NCBI GenBank assembly: GCA_947630755.1
Contig: CANRIU010000012.1
Location: 1-50,719, forward strand
Reading direction: 5' to 3'
Length of the DNA: 50,719 bases
Source: an uncultured Oscillospiraceae bacterium
GTDB lineage: Bacteria > Bacillota > Clostridia > Oscillospirales > Oscillospiraceae
The notes under the pieces were generated by a model, which saw only the letters and a program-made list of their open reading frames with translations, had not been told where the DNA came from and searched no databases. Position numbers and translations under genes: made by a program. Positions 1-8,774 of the stretch are shown here, in pieces. How positions within the stretch are numbered: the stretch's first letter is position 1; each line of letters starts with the position of its first letter.

Positions 1-3
1 GTT

Positions 4-49
4 CACCCCCTGTTGTACCTTTTATTCTACAACAGGGGGTGTCTTTTTT
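4..49 (+). terminator. Intrinsic terminator of an upstream gene outside the window
   Basis: A perfect 14-bp inverted repeat (4-17 with 28-41, arms CACCCCCTGTTGTA and its complement) with a 10-nt loop is followed by TC and six T residues at 44-49. This is the classic rho-independent form on the plus strand. The gene it ends lies before the window. Confidence 0.9.
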
Positions 50-189
50 CATTGTCTGTTTTTCGGGATACGGTCCAAGAGCTTTTCGGCCTGCCCCGCC
101 CTTTTTTTCACCCAAAAATGTAATATCCGCCCCGAAAAAGGTAGTTTATTAATAGAGCGCTCAAAAAATAACGAAGGGAGGCGGGGAGC

Positions 190-747
190 TTGGACGACGC
201 GGGGATAATAGGGCTTTTGTTTCGCCGCTCCGGGGACGGCATCCGGGAGCTGGAGGCGAGATTCGGCGCCGGATGCATGGCCATCGCCAGGAACGTCCTC
301 GGAAATGAGGAGGACGCGGAGGAGTGCGTCAACGACGTGTGGCTCGGGGCGTGGAACGCCATACCGCCCAGCCGCCCGGACCCGTTGAGGGCCTTCATCT
401 ACCGGATATGCCGGAATCAGGCGGTGAAGCGGTTCCACCGGAACAGGGCAAAAAAGCGCGGCTCCTCCTACGACACCGCGCTGGAGGAGCTGGAGAACAC
501 TCTCGCCTGCTTTGAGTCCCTGGAGGACACTCTGTCCGCCCGGGAGCTCAGCCGGGAGCTGGACGCCTTTTTGGACTCCCTCCGGGAGCGCGACAGGGCG
601 CTTTTCATGCGCAGGTACTGGTACGGCGACAGCCTTGCGGCGATCGCGGAGGACCTGGGCATGTCCCCCAACGCCGCCAGCGTGCGTCTCGGGCGGATCC
701 GCCGGAGGCTCCGGGAGCATCTCATCAGGGAGGGGTACGAACCATGA
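190..747 (+). CDS. ECF-type RNA polymerase sigma factor
   Basis: This 185-residue protein has the two-domain layout of a small sigma-70 family factor. Region 2 covers about residues 20-90 and includes NEEDAEECVNDVWLGAW and the following FIYRICRNQA helix. Region 4 covers about 125-180 and ends in a helix-turn-helix (SLAAIAEDLGMSPNAASVRLGRIRRRL). The start is TTG at 190, preceded by GAAGGGAGG about 9 nt upstream; no in-frame ATG fits better. It overlaps the next gene by 4 nt (ATGA), so the two are translationally coupled. The partner is a single-pass membrane protein, the usual arrangement for a sigma/anti-sigma pair responding to an envelope signal. The family is clear; the regulon and signal are unknown. 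Confidence 0.93.
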   Translation: MDDAGIIGLLFRRSGDGIRELEARFGAGCMAIARNVLGNEEDAEECVNDVWLGAWNAIPPSRPDPLRAFIYRICRNQAVKRFHRNRAKKRGSSYDTALEELENTLACFESLEDTLSARELSRELDAFLDSLRERDRALFMRRYWYGDSLAAIAEDLGMSPNAASVRLGRIRRRLREHLIREGYEP

Positions 748-2144
748 ATAGCGAATACATTTCAGACGCCCTCGGGGGCATCAGTGACAGGCATATAGAG
801 GCGGGAGCGGGGAAAATACGCCGCCGGAGCATTTTTCTCCCCGCGGCTGCGGCGGTGCTGGCGTTTGTCCTCATCGCCGGGAGCGCCCTGCTCCTCACCC
901 GTGACGGTGGCGCGGCGGTGAGCGTCTACGCCGCCGGGACGGACGAGGAGCTCACCCGGGCGGGGGAGAGCTTCGTAACGGGCAGCGTGTCTGACGGCGG
1001 GGAGCTCACCGGGCATCCGCTGATGTTCTACATCACCGGGGAGAAGATCGAGTCCGTGCGGCTGTGCGCTAAAAATGAGTTCCTCAACTTCACCGACCTC
1101 ACGGAAAAGAGAGACGAGTTCGGGGCGGCCTCCGCCTTCACCGTGCCCTACGGGGAGGACGAGAGGGAGTACAGCTTCCTCATCTACGACTGGGTGCCTC
1201 TGAGGCTGCTGTCCGCCCTGCGCTCCGGTGAGTATGGCGGCATAGCCGAGCTCCCGGCGGACTACCGCCGGGACGAGATAGTGCTGGAGGTGACATTTTC
1301 AAACGGCAAAAGCGTCATAAAGGCCGTGAGAGTGGAGCTTCTGGACGACGGTACCTTTTTCGCGGGTATCGGAGACCCCGAGCCCGGGGAGGACGACGGC
1401 TTCCTCTCCCGCCCTGACGCCCGGCCCATCCCCCGGGAGGAGATGTACGGCAGGGGCGTGGTAAATGTGGAGGTCCGCCTCCGGGAGGGCGCGGAGACAG
1501 GAGCGGACCCGGAGCGGTACATCACGGAGGACATAAGCTCCATAGCTGTGAGCTGGGAGGGGCGCGAGCCCGCCATGGTCCAGATGTTCGCCGCCGAGGG
1601 CGCAAATGACGGCGAAGACATGGAGCTTCTCATGACGAAGGTGATTGATTCCGCCGAGTGCTCCGTGGAGTTTCCCGGCAGCGCTCTGGAGGGCGTGTCC
1701 GTGGGCGAGGTGTGGTTTGTGATAACCTTTGATGATGAGCACATCGTCACAAGCGAGAGGTTCGGCGTCGAGTCGAGGTACGCAGGCCCGGCGGTCGGGG
1801 AGGTATACGCCTATATCAAGGACCTCACCAACGGTGTCCTCACCTTCGACAGGTTCGAGTGGGTCGACGTCCCCGGCGACCGCGCCCGGGAGCTTGGCAT
1901 AACCGAGGACGACGCGCCGTCAGGCTTTCTCATTTATAACAGCAGCGAGAGGACGGAGACGCTCAGGACCGCCAGCGACTGCGGTTACATCGTCCACGAC
2001 TGGAGCGACAGCTTCAAGGCGTATACCCTCAATGAGCATGAGTTTCTGGGCTTCCTTGAGGAGCGGTCAGGACGGGACGTGCCCTATATCCTGACTGTGA
2101 GAGACGGCGTCATCGTCCAAATCAAGGAGCAGTATGTACCATAA
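744..2144 (+). CDS. Single-pass membrane protein, probable anti-sigma partner
   Basis: This 466-residue protein starts at the ATG that overlaps the sigma factor stop. About 27 cytoplasmic residues (NSEYISDALGGISDRHIEAG and a basic stretch) precede one membrane helix at about residues 29-52. A long acidic extracytoplasmic part of roughly 410 residues follows, rich in beta-strand-like segments and with no catalytic motif I recognise. A short cytoplasmic segment, one helix and a large outside domain, next to an ECF sigma gene, is how many Clostridia arrange anti-sigma factors. The short N-terminal tail would then hold the sigma factor. This role comes from position and topology, not a recognised anti-sigma domain. 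The gene is followed by a strong bidirectional hairpin. Confidence 0.7.
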   Translation: MNSEYISDALGGISDRHIEAGAGKIRRRSIFLPAAAAVLAFVLIAGSALLLTRDGGAAVSVYAAGTDEELTRAGESFVTGSVSDGGELTGHPLMFYITGEKIESVRLCAKNEFLNFTDLTEKRDEFGAASAFTVPYGEDEREYSFLIYDWVPLRLLSALRSGEYGGIAELPADYRRDEIVLEVTFSNGKSVIKAVRVELLDDGTFFAGIGDPEPGEDDGFLSRPDARPIPREEMYGRGVVNVEVRLREGAETGADPERYITEDISSIAVSWEGREPAMVQMFAAEGANDGEDMELLMTKVIDSAECSVEFPGSALEGVSVGEVWFVITFDDEHIVTSERFGVESRYAGPAVGEVYAYIKDLTNGVLTFDRFEWVDVPGDRARELGITEDDAPSGFLIYNSSERTETLRTASDCGYIVHDWSDSFKAYTLNEHEFLGFLEERSGRDVPYILTVRDGVIVQIKEQYVP

Positions 2145-2151
2145 AAAATTC

Positions 2152-2182
2152 CGCCCCCGGGTAAACCCCGGGGGCGAATCGC
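2152..2182. terminator. Bidirectional intrinsic terminator
   Basis: A 10-bp GC stem (2152-2161 with 2167-2176, CGCCCCCGGG and complement) lies between the convergent ends of the membrane-protein gene and carB. On the minus strand it is followed by AATTTTTT, a strong termination signal for the carAB transcript. On the plus strand the tail is weaker (AATCGCTTTT). Confidence 0.85.
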
Positions 2183-2200
2183 TTTTATAAATCGGGAAAA

Positions 2201-5200
2201 TCAATACTCGTAAACTCCATCGTACACCAGCACGGCGTCGCCTGTGAGGGTGACGAGCTCATCGGAGTAGTTGACAGTCACGTCCCCGCCGGGGAGCTTC
2301 ACGGTGATGTCTCTCCCCTTGTGAAGGGCGCCCCGCTCGGTGGCGGCGATAACCGCGGCGCAGGCGGCGGTGCCGTTGGCCCGCGTCTCTCCCTCGTCCG
2401 GGGAGAAGACCCGGATGCGCAGTGTGTCGTCATTCACGACCTTCACAAACTCCACAAACGCCCCCTCGGGGAGGAGTCCGGAGTTCACCAGCGCGGAGCC
2501 CACGCTCTCAACGTCAAATCCGCCCAGATCCTCGGTAAATACCGTGCAGTGGGGCACGCCAAGGGTGCACAGCGTTATGCGGTACTCCCGCCCGTCCACG
2601 CTGACGGGCTCGTCCACCACCCGGGACTTGCCGATGAGGTTCACCTGCATCCTCCGGGCGTCAAGGAACGCCGTGCCCATGTGGACGCTGACGGTGCTCA
2701 CCCGCCCGTTGCGGGTATAGAGCTGGAGATAGCGGATGCCGGTGTCGGTCTGTATGGTCATGTGCTCGTGGCGGACGATGCCCTTGTCGTAGAGGTACTT
2801 GCCCACGCAGCGTATGGAGTTTGCCGCCATGCGCCCCTCGGTGCCGTCGGGGCTGAAAATGCGCATCTTGGCGTCGGCTCCGGCGGAGTTCTCTATGAGC
2901 ACCAGCGCCCCGCCGCCTATCCCGGTGACCCGGTCGCAGAGCGTCACGCTCAGGGACTCCGGGCTCGTTATCCGCCCGTCACGGTTGTCGAAGAAGATGT
3001 AGTCGCTGCCGCAGGTGTGCATTTTGGCGAAGCTCACCAGCTCCCGGGTCCTGCGCATATCGTTGAGGTTTACAAGCTCCGTGTTCTCGTTGGTGAAGCG
3101 GCTCGCCAGAGTGTCGGTGACGGCCTCCGCCGTGTCAAGGCTGGTGATGCATGGTATGCGCAGCCGCACCGCCCGGGCGTGCAGGTCAATGAAATCGCCC
3201 ATGGTGTCGTCATAGAGCGCCCCGGTGTAGACGATGAAGCTTATCGCGCCATCGTCCATCAGTGTATAGGCGTCGTGGACATGGTTTATCTCCTTCACCT
3301 CAAGCCCCAGGTTCCTGACTACGGCGGCGGTGTCCGGCGTGGCGTAAAGCTCCATGTGCAGGTCGTTGAGCTTCTTGGCAAGGCGCACCACATCGGGAAG
3401 GTCGTGGTTCTCGATGGAGAGGAGCACGCCGTTTTTCCCCGGCGTGAAGGCCCCGGAGAGGTTGTAGCCCGCGGCCCGAAGGCCCTTGAAAAGCGCCTCG
3501 GAGAAGGTGCGGCCCAGTCCCAGGACCTCGCCCGTGGACTTCATCTCCGGTCCCAGCATGGAGTTTGCGTCCGTTATCTTCTCAAAGGAGAACACCGGGA
3601 CCTTCACGGCGTAGTAGGGCGGCGTGTCGCAAAGGACCTGCTCATACCCCAGGCCCTTGAGCGTCGCGCCCATCATTACCCGGCTTGCCACGTCAACCAT
3701 GGGTATGCCCGTGACCTTTGAGAGGTAGGGCACGGTACGGGATGCCCGGGGGTTCACCTCAATGACATAGAGCTCCTTTTTGTAAATGAGATACTGGATA
3801 TTCACAAGTCCCCGGGTGCCAAGCTCCAGCGCAAGGCGCGTGGAGCACTCCACGACCCGCGCCATCATCTTGTCCGTCAGGTTGTAGGGGGGATATACGG
3901 CGATGGAGTCGCCGGAGTGGACGCCCGCCCGCTCGATGTGCTCCATTATGCCGGGCATGAGCACGTCCGTGCCGTCGGAAATGACGTCCACCTCCAGCTC
4001 GGTCCCCGGCATGTACTTGTCAACTAAAACGGAGTTGTCCTCCCTCTCGGTGCTCGCGAAAATAAGCGCCATGTAGTTTCTGACATCCTGCTCGTCGTGG
4101 GCGATGACCATATTCTGTCCGCCGATGACGTAGCTGGGGCGCAGCAGCACCGGGTAGCCCAGAGTCTCGGCAGCCTTAAGGGCCTCCTCAAGAGTGTGGG
4201 TGCCGAAGCCCTTGGGGCGCTTTATGCCAAGGGACTCCAGCAGCGCGTCAAACCGCTCCCGGTCCTCGGCAAGGTCGATGCCCTCGGCGCTGGTGCCGAG
4301 GATGCGTATTCCCTGTTTATCCAGATACTCCGTCAGCTTGATTGCCGTCTGACCGCCGAAGGCCACGACCACGCCGATGGGCTTCTCCACCTTGATGACG
4401 CCCATCACATCCTCGGGTGTCAGGGGCTCGAAGTACAGCCTGTCCGCCGTGTCGTAGTCGGTGGAAACTGTCTCCGGGTTATTGTTGATTATGACCACGT
4501 CGTAGCCCAGCTTCTTTAAGGTCACGGCGCAGTGGACGGAGCTGTAGTCAAACTCGATGCCCTGCCCTATCCTTATGGGTCCGGAGCCGATGACTATGAC
4601 GCTCATGCGCCTTCTCGGCTGCGGGCGGGAGTCGCACTTGTCGTTGTAGGCGCTGTAGTAGTAGGGCGTCTCCGCCTCAAACTCCGCGGCGCAGGTGTCG
4701 ACCATCTTGTACACGGGGTCCAGGTGCGGTATCTCCCCCTGCCCGGAGATGGCCCGGAGGGCGGCGTCGGTGTAGCCGTAGCGCTTGCCCTTCAAATATG
4801 TCTCCCGATCGATGCCCTTTTCGGCGATGAGCCTCTCATAATCTACCAGATTCTGGAGCTTTGAGATGAACCAGCGGTCGATCATTGTGACCTCGTGGAT
4901 GTGCTCGTGGCTCACCCCGGCCTTCAGCGCCTCAAAGACGGTGAAGATCCGAAGGTCGTCCATCGCCGCAAGCCTCTCCTCAAGGCTCTTTCCCGGCTCC
5001 GGGGCGCGGTTTAATGTGCTCTGCCCGATCTCGGCGCCGCGGACCGCCTTCATAAGGGCGGACTCAAAATTCGTCCCGATGGACATGACCTCGCCCGTTG
5101 CCTTCATCTGCGTGCCAAGGCGCCTTCCGGCGCCGTGGAACTTGTCGAAGGGCCACTTGGGGAACTTCACCACGCAGTAGTCCACCGTGGGCTCAAAGCA

Positions 5201-6232
5201 GGCGTAGGTCTTGCCTGTGATGTCGTTTCGTATCTCGTCTAATGTGTACCCCAGGGCGATCTTCACCGCCACCTTGGCTATGGGGTAGCCCGTGGCCTTG
5301 GAGGCGAGTGCGGAGGACCGGGACACCCGGGGGTTTACCTCGATAACGGCGTACTCGAAGCTGTCGGGGTTTAAGGCGAACTGGCAGTTGCAGCCGCCCT
5401 CGATGCCCAGCTCCGTTATAATGTCCAGCGCCGCGCTTCTCAGCATCTGGTACTCCTTGTCCATCAGCGTCAGCGCCGGCGCGACAACAATGGAGTCCCC
5501 GGTGTGTATTCCCACTGGGTCCAGATTCTCCATGGAGCAGACGGTGATAACATTCCCCGCGCTGTCCCTGATTACCTCAAACTCTATCTCCTTCCAGCCG
5601 AAGATGTACCGCTCGATGAGCACCTGGTGAATCGGCGATGTCTCCAGTCCCACGAATGCCACACGCCGCAGCTCCTCGGCGCTGTATGCCACGCCGCCTC
5701 CGCCGCCGCCAAGGGTGAAGGCGGGGCGGACTATCACCGGGTAGCCGATGCGGTCCGCGATGGCGACGCAGTTGTCCACGTCGTTTGCTATGTCCGAGGG
5801 TATGCAGGGCTGACCTATCTTCTCCATGGTCTCCTTGAAGAGCTCCCTGTCCTCGGCCTTGTCTATGGCGTCGGCATTAGTCCCGATGAGGCGCACGCCG
5901 TGCTTTGCCAGAAATCCCTCGTGTGTCAGCTGCATGGCTATGGTGAGGCCCGTCTGCCCGCCAAGGCCGGCGAGGAGACAGTCGGGCTTCTCCTTGAGGA
6001 TTATCCTCTTCACCGTCTCGGCATTGAGGGGCTCGAGGTACACGCTGTCCGCCATGTCCCCGTCGGTCATGACCGTGGCGGGGTTGGAGTTTACAAGGAT
6101 GGACTTCACGCCCTCCTGCTTCAAAATGCGGCAGGCCTGGGTCCCGGCGTAGTCAAACTCCGCCGCCTGACCGATAACTATCGGGCCGGAGCCTATTACC
6201 ATGACCTTTTTTATCGACTTATCTAAAGGCAT
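2201..6232 (-). CDS. carB: Carbamoyl-phosphate synthase large subunit fused to a DapF-like domain
   Basis: This enzyme makes carbamoyl phosphate from bicarbonate, ATP and ammonia delivered by CarA, for pyrimidine and arginine synthesis. The first ~1060 of 1343 residues are a standard CarB: a carboxyphosphate ATP-grasp half starting with VMVIGSGPIVIGQAAEFDY, an oligomerisation region, a second ATP-grasp half starting VIVIGSGPIRIGQGIEFDY near residue 545, and an MGS-like allosteric domain at about 945-1060. CarB normally ends there, near 1070. Here about 280 more residues follow in frame and match diaminopimelate epimerase along their whole length, but without the catalytic residues (separate entry). 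Its ATG overlaps the carA stop by one base (TAATG), so the subunits are translationally coupled. The transcript ends at the hairpin at 2152-2182. The CarB call is certain; the effect of the extra domain is unknown. Confidence 0.97.
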   Translation of the reverse strand: MPLDKSIKKVMVIGSGPIVIGQAAEFDYAGTQACRILKQEGVKSILVNSNPATVMTDGDMADSVYLEPLNAETVKRIILKEKPDCLLAGLGGQTGLTIAMQLTHEGFLAKHGVRLIGTNADAIDKAEDRELFKETMEKIGQPCIPSDIANDVDNCVAIADRIGYPVIVRPAFTLGGGGGGVAYSAEELRRVAFVGLETSPIHQVLIERYIFGWKEIEFEVIRDSAGNVITVCSMENLDPVGIHTGDSIVVAPALTLMDKEYQMLRSAALDIITELGIEGGCNCQFALNPDSFEYAVIEVNPRVSRSSALASKATGYPIAKVAVKIALGYTLDEIRNDITGKTYACFEPTVDYCVVKFPKWPFDKFHGAGRRLGTQMKATGEVMSIGTNFESALMKAVRGAEIGQSTLNRAPEPGKSLEERLAAMDDLRIFTVFEALKAGVSHEHIHEVTMIDRWFISKLQNLVDYERLIAEKGIDRETYLKGKRYGYTDAALRAISGQGEIPHLDPVYKMVDTCAAEFEAETPYYYSAYNDKCDSRPQPRRRMSVIVIGSGPIRIGQGIEFDYSSVHCAVTLKKLGYDVVIINNNPETVSTDYDTADRLYFEPLTPEDVMGVIKVEKPIGVVVAFGGQTAIKLTEYLDKQGIRILGTSAEGIDLAEDRERFDALLESLGIKRPKGFGTHTLEEALKAAETLGYPVLLRPSYVIGGQNMVIAHDEQDVRNYMALIFASTEREDNSVLVDKYMPGTELEVDVISDGTDVLMPGIMEHIERAGVHSGDSIAVYPPYNLTDKMMARVVECSTRLALELGTRGLVNIQYLIYKKELYVIEVNPRASRTVPYLSKVTGIPMVDVASRVMMGATLKGLGYEQVLCDTPPYYAVKVPVFSFEKITDANSMLGPEMKSTGEVLGLGRTFSEALFKGLRAAGYNLSGAFTPGKNGVLLSIENHDLPDVVRLAKKLNDLHMELYATPDTAAVVRNLGLEVKEINHVHDAYTLMDDGAISFIVYTGALYDDTMGDFIDLHARAVRLRIPCITSLDTAEAVTDTLASRFTNENTELVNLNDMRRTRELVSFAKMHTCGSDYIFFDNRDGRITSPESLSVTLCDRVTGIGGGALVLIENSAGADAKMRIFSPDGTEGRMAANSIRCVGKYLYDKGIVRHEHMTIQTDTGIRYLQLYTRNGRVSTVSVHMGTAFLDARRMQVNLIGKSRVVDEPVSVDGREYRITLCTLGVPHCTVFTEDLGGFDVESVGSALVNSGLLPEGAFVEFVKVVNDDTLRIRVFSPDEGETRANGTAACAAVIAATERGALHKGRDITVKLPGGDVTVNYSDELVTLTGDAVLVYDGVYEY
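2204..3040 (-). other. Degenerate diaminopimelate epimerase (DapF-fold) domain at the CarB C-terminus
   Basis: CarB residues ~1065-1343 can be aligned by eye to DapF from its first strand (AKMHTCGSDYIFFDNRDG) to its end (LVYDGVYEY). DapF uses two cysteines, in MCGNGxRC and in GETLACGTGACA. Here these read MAANSIRC, with Ala at residue 1136 (codon 2825-2827), and GETRANGTAACA, with Asn at residue 1286 (codon 2375-2377). The substrate-contacting motifs are altered too: GNDY is GSDY, NADGSE is SPDGTE, GNPH is GVPH, and ERGxGET is SPDEGET. The fold-defining glycines and hydrophobic strands remain, and the frame is open. This suggests a kept but non-epimerase domain, perhaps structural or regulatory. 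Confidence 0.88.
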
Positions 6233-7299
6233 TACCGCACCTCCATCATATCAATGAATCTGTCAAAAGCCCACTCGGTGTCCCGAGGTCCCCCGTGGGC
6301 CTCCGGGTGGAACTGCATGGAGAAGGCCCGCTTTCCGGGGTAGTCCACGCCCTCGCAGGTCCCGTCGTTCACGTTCATAAAGCGCATTTTGCCCCCGGCC
6401 CGCTCTATGGCGTCCACGCTCACGGCGTAGCCGTGGTTCTGGCAGGTGATGTAGACCCTGCCCGTCTCCAGGTCCTTCACAGGCTGGTTTGCCCCCCGGT
6501 GGCCGAATTTCAGCTTCTCCGTGGCGGCCCCGGCGGCGATAGCCATCATCTGGTGGCCGAGGCATATGCCGAACATGGGCACCTTGCCCATGAGCTCCCG
6601 GATGACCTGGATGCACCCTTCGTTGTCCGCCGGGTCCCCGGGGCCGTTGGAGAGCATCACCCCGTCGGGGTCACAGCCCATTATAGTCTCCACACTGGAG
6701 TTATAGGGGAGAATGACCACCCTGCACCCGCGCTTTAAGAGGTTCTCCGTGATGCTGCCCTTTGCGCCGTAGTCGAGGAGGACCACATTGTGCTTTACCT
6801 CCCCCTCGGGCAGGAGTATCTCCGGCTCCCGGGTGGAGGTGGCCTCCACTGAGCCCTCCACGCGGTAGTCCCTCAGGGTGTGCCAGTCGTAGTCCGGGTC
6901 GTCGGTTATGACGGCGTTCATCACGCCCCCGTCCCTTATCATCTGTGTGAGCTCCCGGGTATCAAGGCCGGATATGCCCACTATCCCCATGCGCTCCATG
7001 AAGTGCTGGATATTCTCCTCGCACCTGAAATTGGAAGGCTCGGCGCAAACCTCCCTGACTATAGCTCCGCGGACATGGATGTCTGAGCTCTCCATGTCCG
7101 CGTCGGCGACACCGTAATTACAAAACATTGGGAAAGTAAAAATTACCAGCTGTCCATAATAGCTGGGATCGGTAAGACTCTCCACGCACCCGGTCATGCC
7201 CGTGGTGAAAACAAGCTCGCCAACGCTGGTACCGGAAGCGCCAAATGACTCCCCCTCATATTTTTTCCCGTTCTCCAAAATCAAATACGCTTTTCCCAT
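6232..7299 (-). CDS. carA: Carbamoyl-phosphate synthase small (glutaminase) subunit
   Basis: This subunit hydrolyses glutamine and passes ammonia to CarB. The N-terminal CarA domain begins AYLILENGKKYEGESFG. The class I amidotransferase domain carries the nucleophile motif GICLGHQ, an upstream SNGPGDP, and the catalytic FHPEA near the C-terminus. I place the start at the ATG at 7297-7299 (355 residues) because GGAGGAG lies just upstream and family homology begins there. The frame stays open for another 56 codons, but that stretch lies in palindromic repeat DNA and looks noncoding. The stop shares a base with the carB start. The dapL gene ends 177 bp upstream, with an intergenic repeat element in between. 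Confidence 0.96.
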   Translation of the reverse strand: MGKAYLILENGKKYEGESFGASGTSVGELVFTTGMTGCVESLTDPSYYGQLVIFTFPMFCNYGVADADMESSDIHVRGAIVREVCAEPSNFRCEENIQHFMERMGIVGISGLDTRELTQMIRDGGVMNAVITDDPDYDWHTLRDYRVEGSVEATSTREPEILLPEGEVKHNVVLLDYGAKGSITENLLKRGCRVVILPYNSSVETIMGCDPDGVMLSNGPGDPADNEGCIQVIRELMGKVPMFGICLGHQMMAIAAGAATEKLKFGHRGANQPVKDLETGRVYITCQNHGYAVSVDAIERAGGKMRFMNVNDGTCEGVDYPGKRAFSMQFHPEAHGGPRDTEWAFDRFIDMMEVR

Positions 7300-7370
7300 A
7301 AACTCCTCCATGCAGTCGTATTCATCAAGCATCGCAGATTTCGCGTCCGCAGACGCGAAGAAATCCAAAT

Positions 7371-7489
7371 CATTTTTGCGGCGGCCTGCGCGTCGCAAAA
7401 ATGCCCTTTCAGGTTTGCGGAGTGTGCGAGCGGAGCGAGTGCGCGCAGCAAACCGGCAAATTCTCAAAGAATGTTGTCACGACAACATT
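7371..7489 (+). repeat. Multi-hairpin intergenic element, copy 1
   Basis: Read on the plus strand, the element begins with a 33-nt hairpin: arms 7371-7380 and 7394-7403 (CATTTTTGCG and complement) around a 13-nt loop GCGGCCTGCGCGT. Then come the linker CCCTTTCA, an outer helix GGTTTGC/GCAAACC (7412-7418 with 7448-7454) enclosing AGTGT and GCGCGCA, the linker GGCAAATTCTC, and a hairpin AATGTTGT-CACG-ACAACATT at 7470-7489 followed by T residues. The last hairpin overlaps the 3-prime end of dapL on the other strand. Copies 2 and 3 share the loop and linkers but have different, still-paired stems. A further 8-bp hairpin (TTCGCGTC with loop CGCA) sits just outside at 7340-7359. Confidence 0.8.
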
Positions 7490-8694
7490 TTTTTGATTCG
7501 CTCCATGGCCTCGCAGGTGTTCTCGTATGTCCCGAAGGCCGTGAGCCGCACATACCCCTCGCCTGACGGTCCGAAGCCCGCTCCCGGGGTGGTGACGACA
7601 CACGCCTCATGGAGGAGCCTGTCGAAAAACTCCCAGCTGCCCATCCCGTCGGGGGTCCCGCACCAGATATAGGGGGCGTTGACACCGCCGTAGACGGCAA
7701 GTCCCGCTTTTGAGAGGGCGCCGCGTATGATCTGGGCGTTGTGGAGGTAGTACCTCACGTTCTCCATGGACTGCTCCCAGCCCTCCGGGGAGAGCGCCGC
7801 CTCGGCGGCCCGCTGGATGACATAGGGCACGCCGTTGAACTTCGTGCCCATGCGCCGATTCCACAGATCCCGGAGGCTCACGCCGCCCCGGACCAATGCC
7901 TTCGGTATCACCGTGTAGGCGCAGCGGTTTCCCGTAAATCCGGAGCTTTTTGAGAAGGACCTGAACTCAATGGCGCAGGTCTTTGCCCCCTCCACCTCAA
8001 AGATGGAGTGGGGTATGCCGGGCTCGGTAATGAACGCCTCGTAGGCGGAGTCAAAGAGTATGACGCTCTGGTGCTCGTTTGCGTAGTCCACCCAGACCTT
8101 GAGCTGCTGGGCCGTCGCGGCGGAGCCCGTGGGGTTATTGGGTGAGCAGATGTATATCATGTCGGGCACCCTCTCCGGCAGCGCCGGGAAGAAGCCGTTT
8201 TCCGCGGTGCAGGGCAGGTAGACAAGGTTTGTCCACCTCTCCCCGTCGTAGTCCCCGGCCCGGCCCGCCATGGCGTTGGTGTCCACATACACCGGGTACA
8301 CCGGGTCGCAGACCGCGACAACATTGTCAGGCGAGAATATGTCGCCTATATTGCCGCAGTCGGACTTTGCCCCGTCGGAGACGAAGATCTCGTCGTCGGC
8401 AATGTCCACGCCCAGCTTTTTGTATGCACCCTGAATGGCGAAGCGCAGGAAGTCGTATGCCCCGCAGGTCTCCTCGCAGTAGCCCCGGAAGGTCTCCCGG
8501 TTTCCCATTTCCCGGCTTGCCTTCTCCATGGCCTCCACCACCGCGGGAGCCAGCGGCAGCGTCACGTCGCCAATGCCCATGCGGATTATCGGCATGGGGG
8601 GATTTGTTGCCTGAAATGCCCTGGTCCTGCGCCCGATCTCCGGGAATAGATACCCCCCGGGGAGCTTCAGAAAATTATCGTTTATCCTGACCAA
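7477..8694 (-). CDS. dapL: LL-diaminopimelate aminotransferase
   Basis: This PLP enzyme converts tetrahydrodipicolinate directly to LL-diaminopimelate, a shortcut in lysine and peptidoglycan precursor synthesis. The 405-residue protein starts [19 protein letters not shown], the family's typical N-terminus. It carries [17 protein letters not shown], the strand with [10 protein letters not shown], and the PLP-lysine region [17 protein letters not shown]. The start is TTG at 8692-8694 with GGAAAGGGG about 8 nt upstream. The pathway still needs a DapF epimerase to make meso-diaminopimelate. The only DapF-like sequence here is the degenerate domain on carB, two genes downstream. No promoter is obvious in the 80 bp upstream; a TTGACA at 8755-8760 (minus) has no matching -10. 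Confidence 0.96.
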   Translation of the reverse strand: MVRINDNFLKLPGGYLFPEIGRRTRAFQATNPPMPIIRMGIGDVTLPLAPAVVEAMEKASREMGNRETFRGYCEETCGAYDFLRFAIQGAYKKLGVDIADDEIFVSDGAKSDCGNIGDIFSPDNVVAVCDPVYPVYVDTNAMAGRAGDYDGERWTNLVYLPCTAENGFFPALPERVPDMIYICSPNNPTGSAATAQQLKVWVDYANEHQSVILFDSAYEAFITEPGIPHSIFEVEGAKTCAIEFRSFSKSSGFTGNRCAYTVIPKALVRGGVSLRDLWNRRMGTKFNGVPYVIQRAAEAALSPEGWEQSMENVRYYLHNAQIIRGALSKAGLAVYGGVNAPYIWCGTPDGMGSWEFFDRLLHEACVVTTPGAGFGPSGEGYVRLTAFGTYENTCEAMERIKKMLS

Positions 8695-8774
8695 TGTCTA
8701 TACCCCTTTCCAAGGTTTTTGCCCGGCGGCGCGCCGATGGCGTCTCACCGCCCCTGTCAACCGATCGACCAGAT

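Noticed and set aside
7300-7467. In-frame N-terminal extension of carA
   Set aside because: It lies within palindromic element copy 1, has no family homology, and a strong ribosome site sits just before the ATG at 7297-7299.
8755-8760. TTGACA upstream of dapL on the minus strand
   Set aside because: No -10-like sequence lies at 16-19 nt; the expected position is GC-rich.
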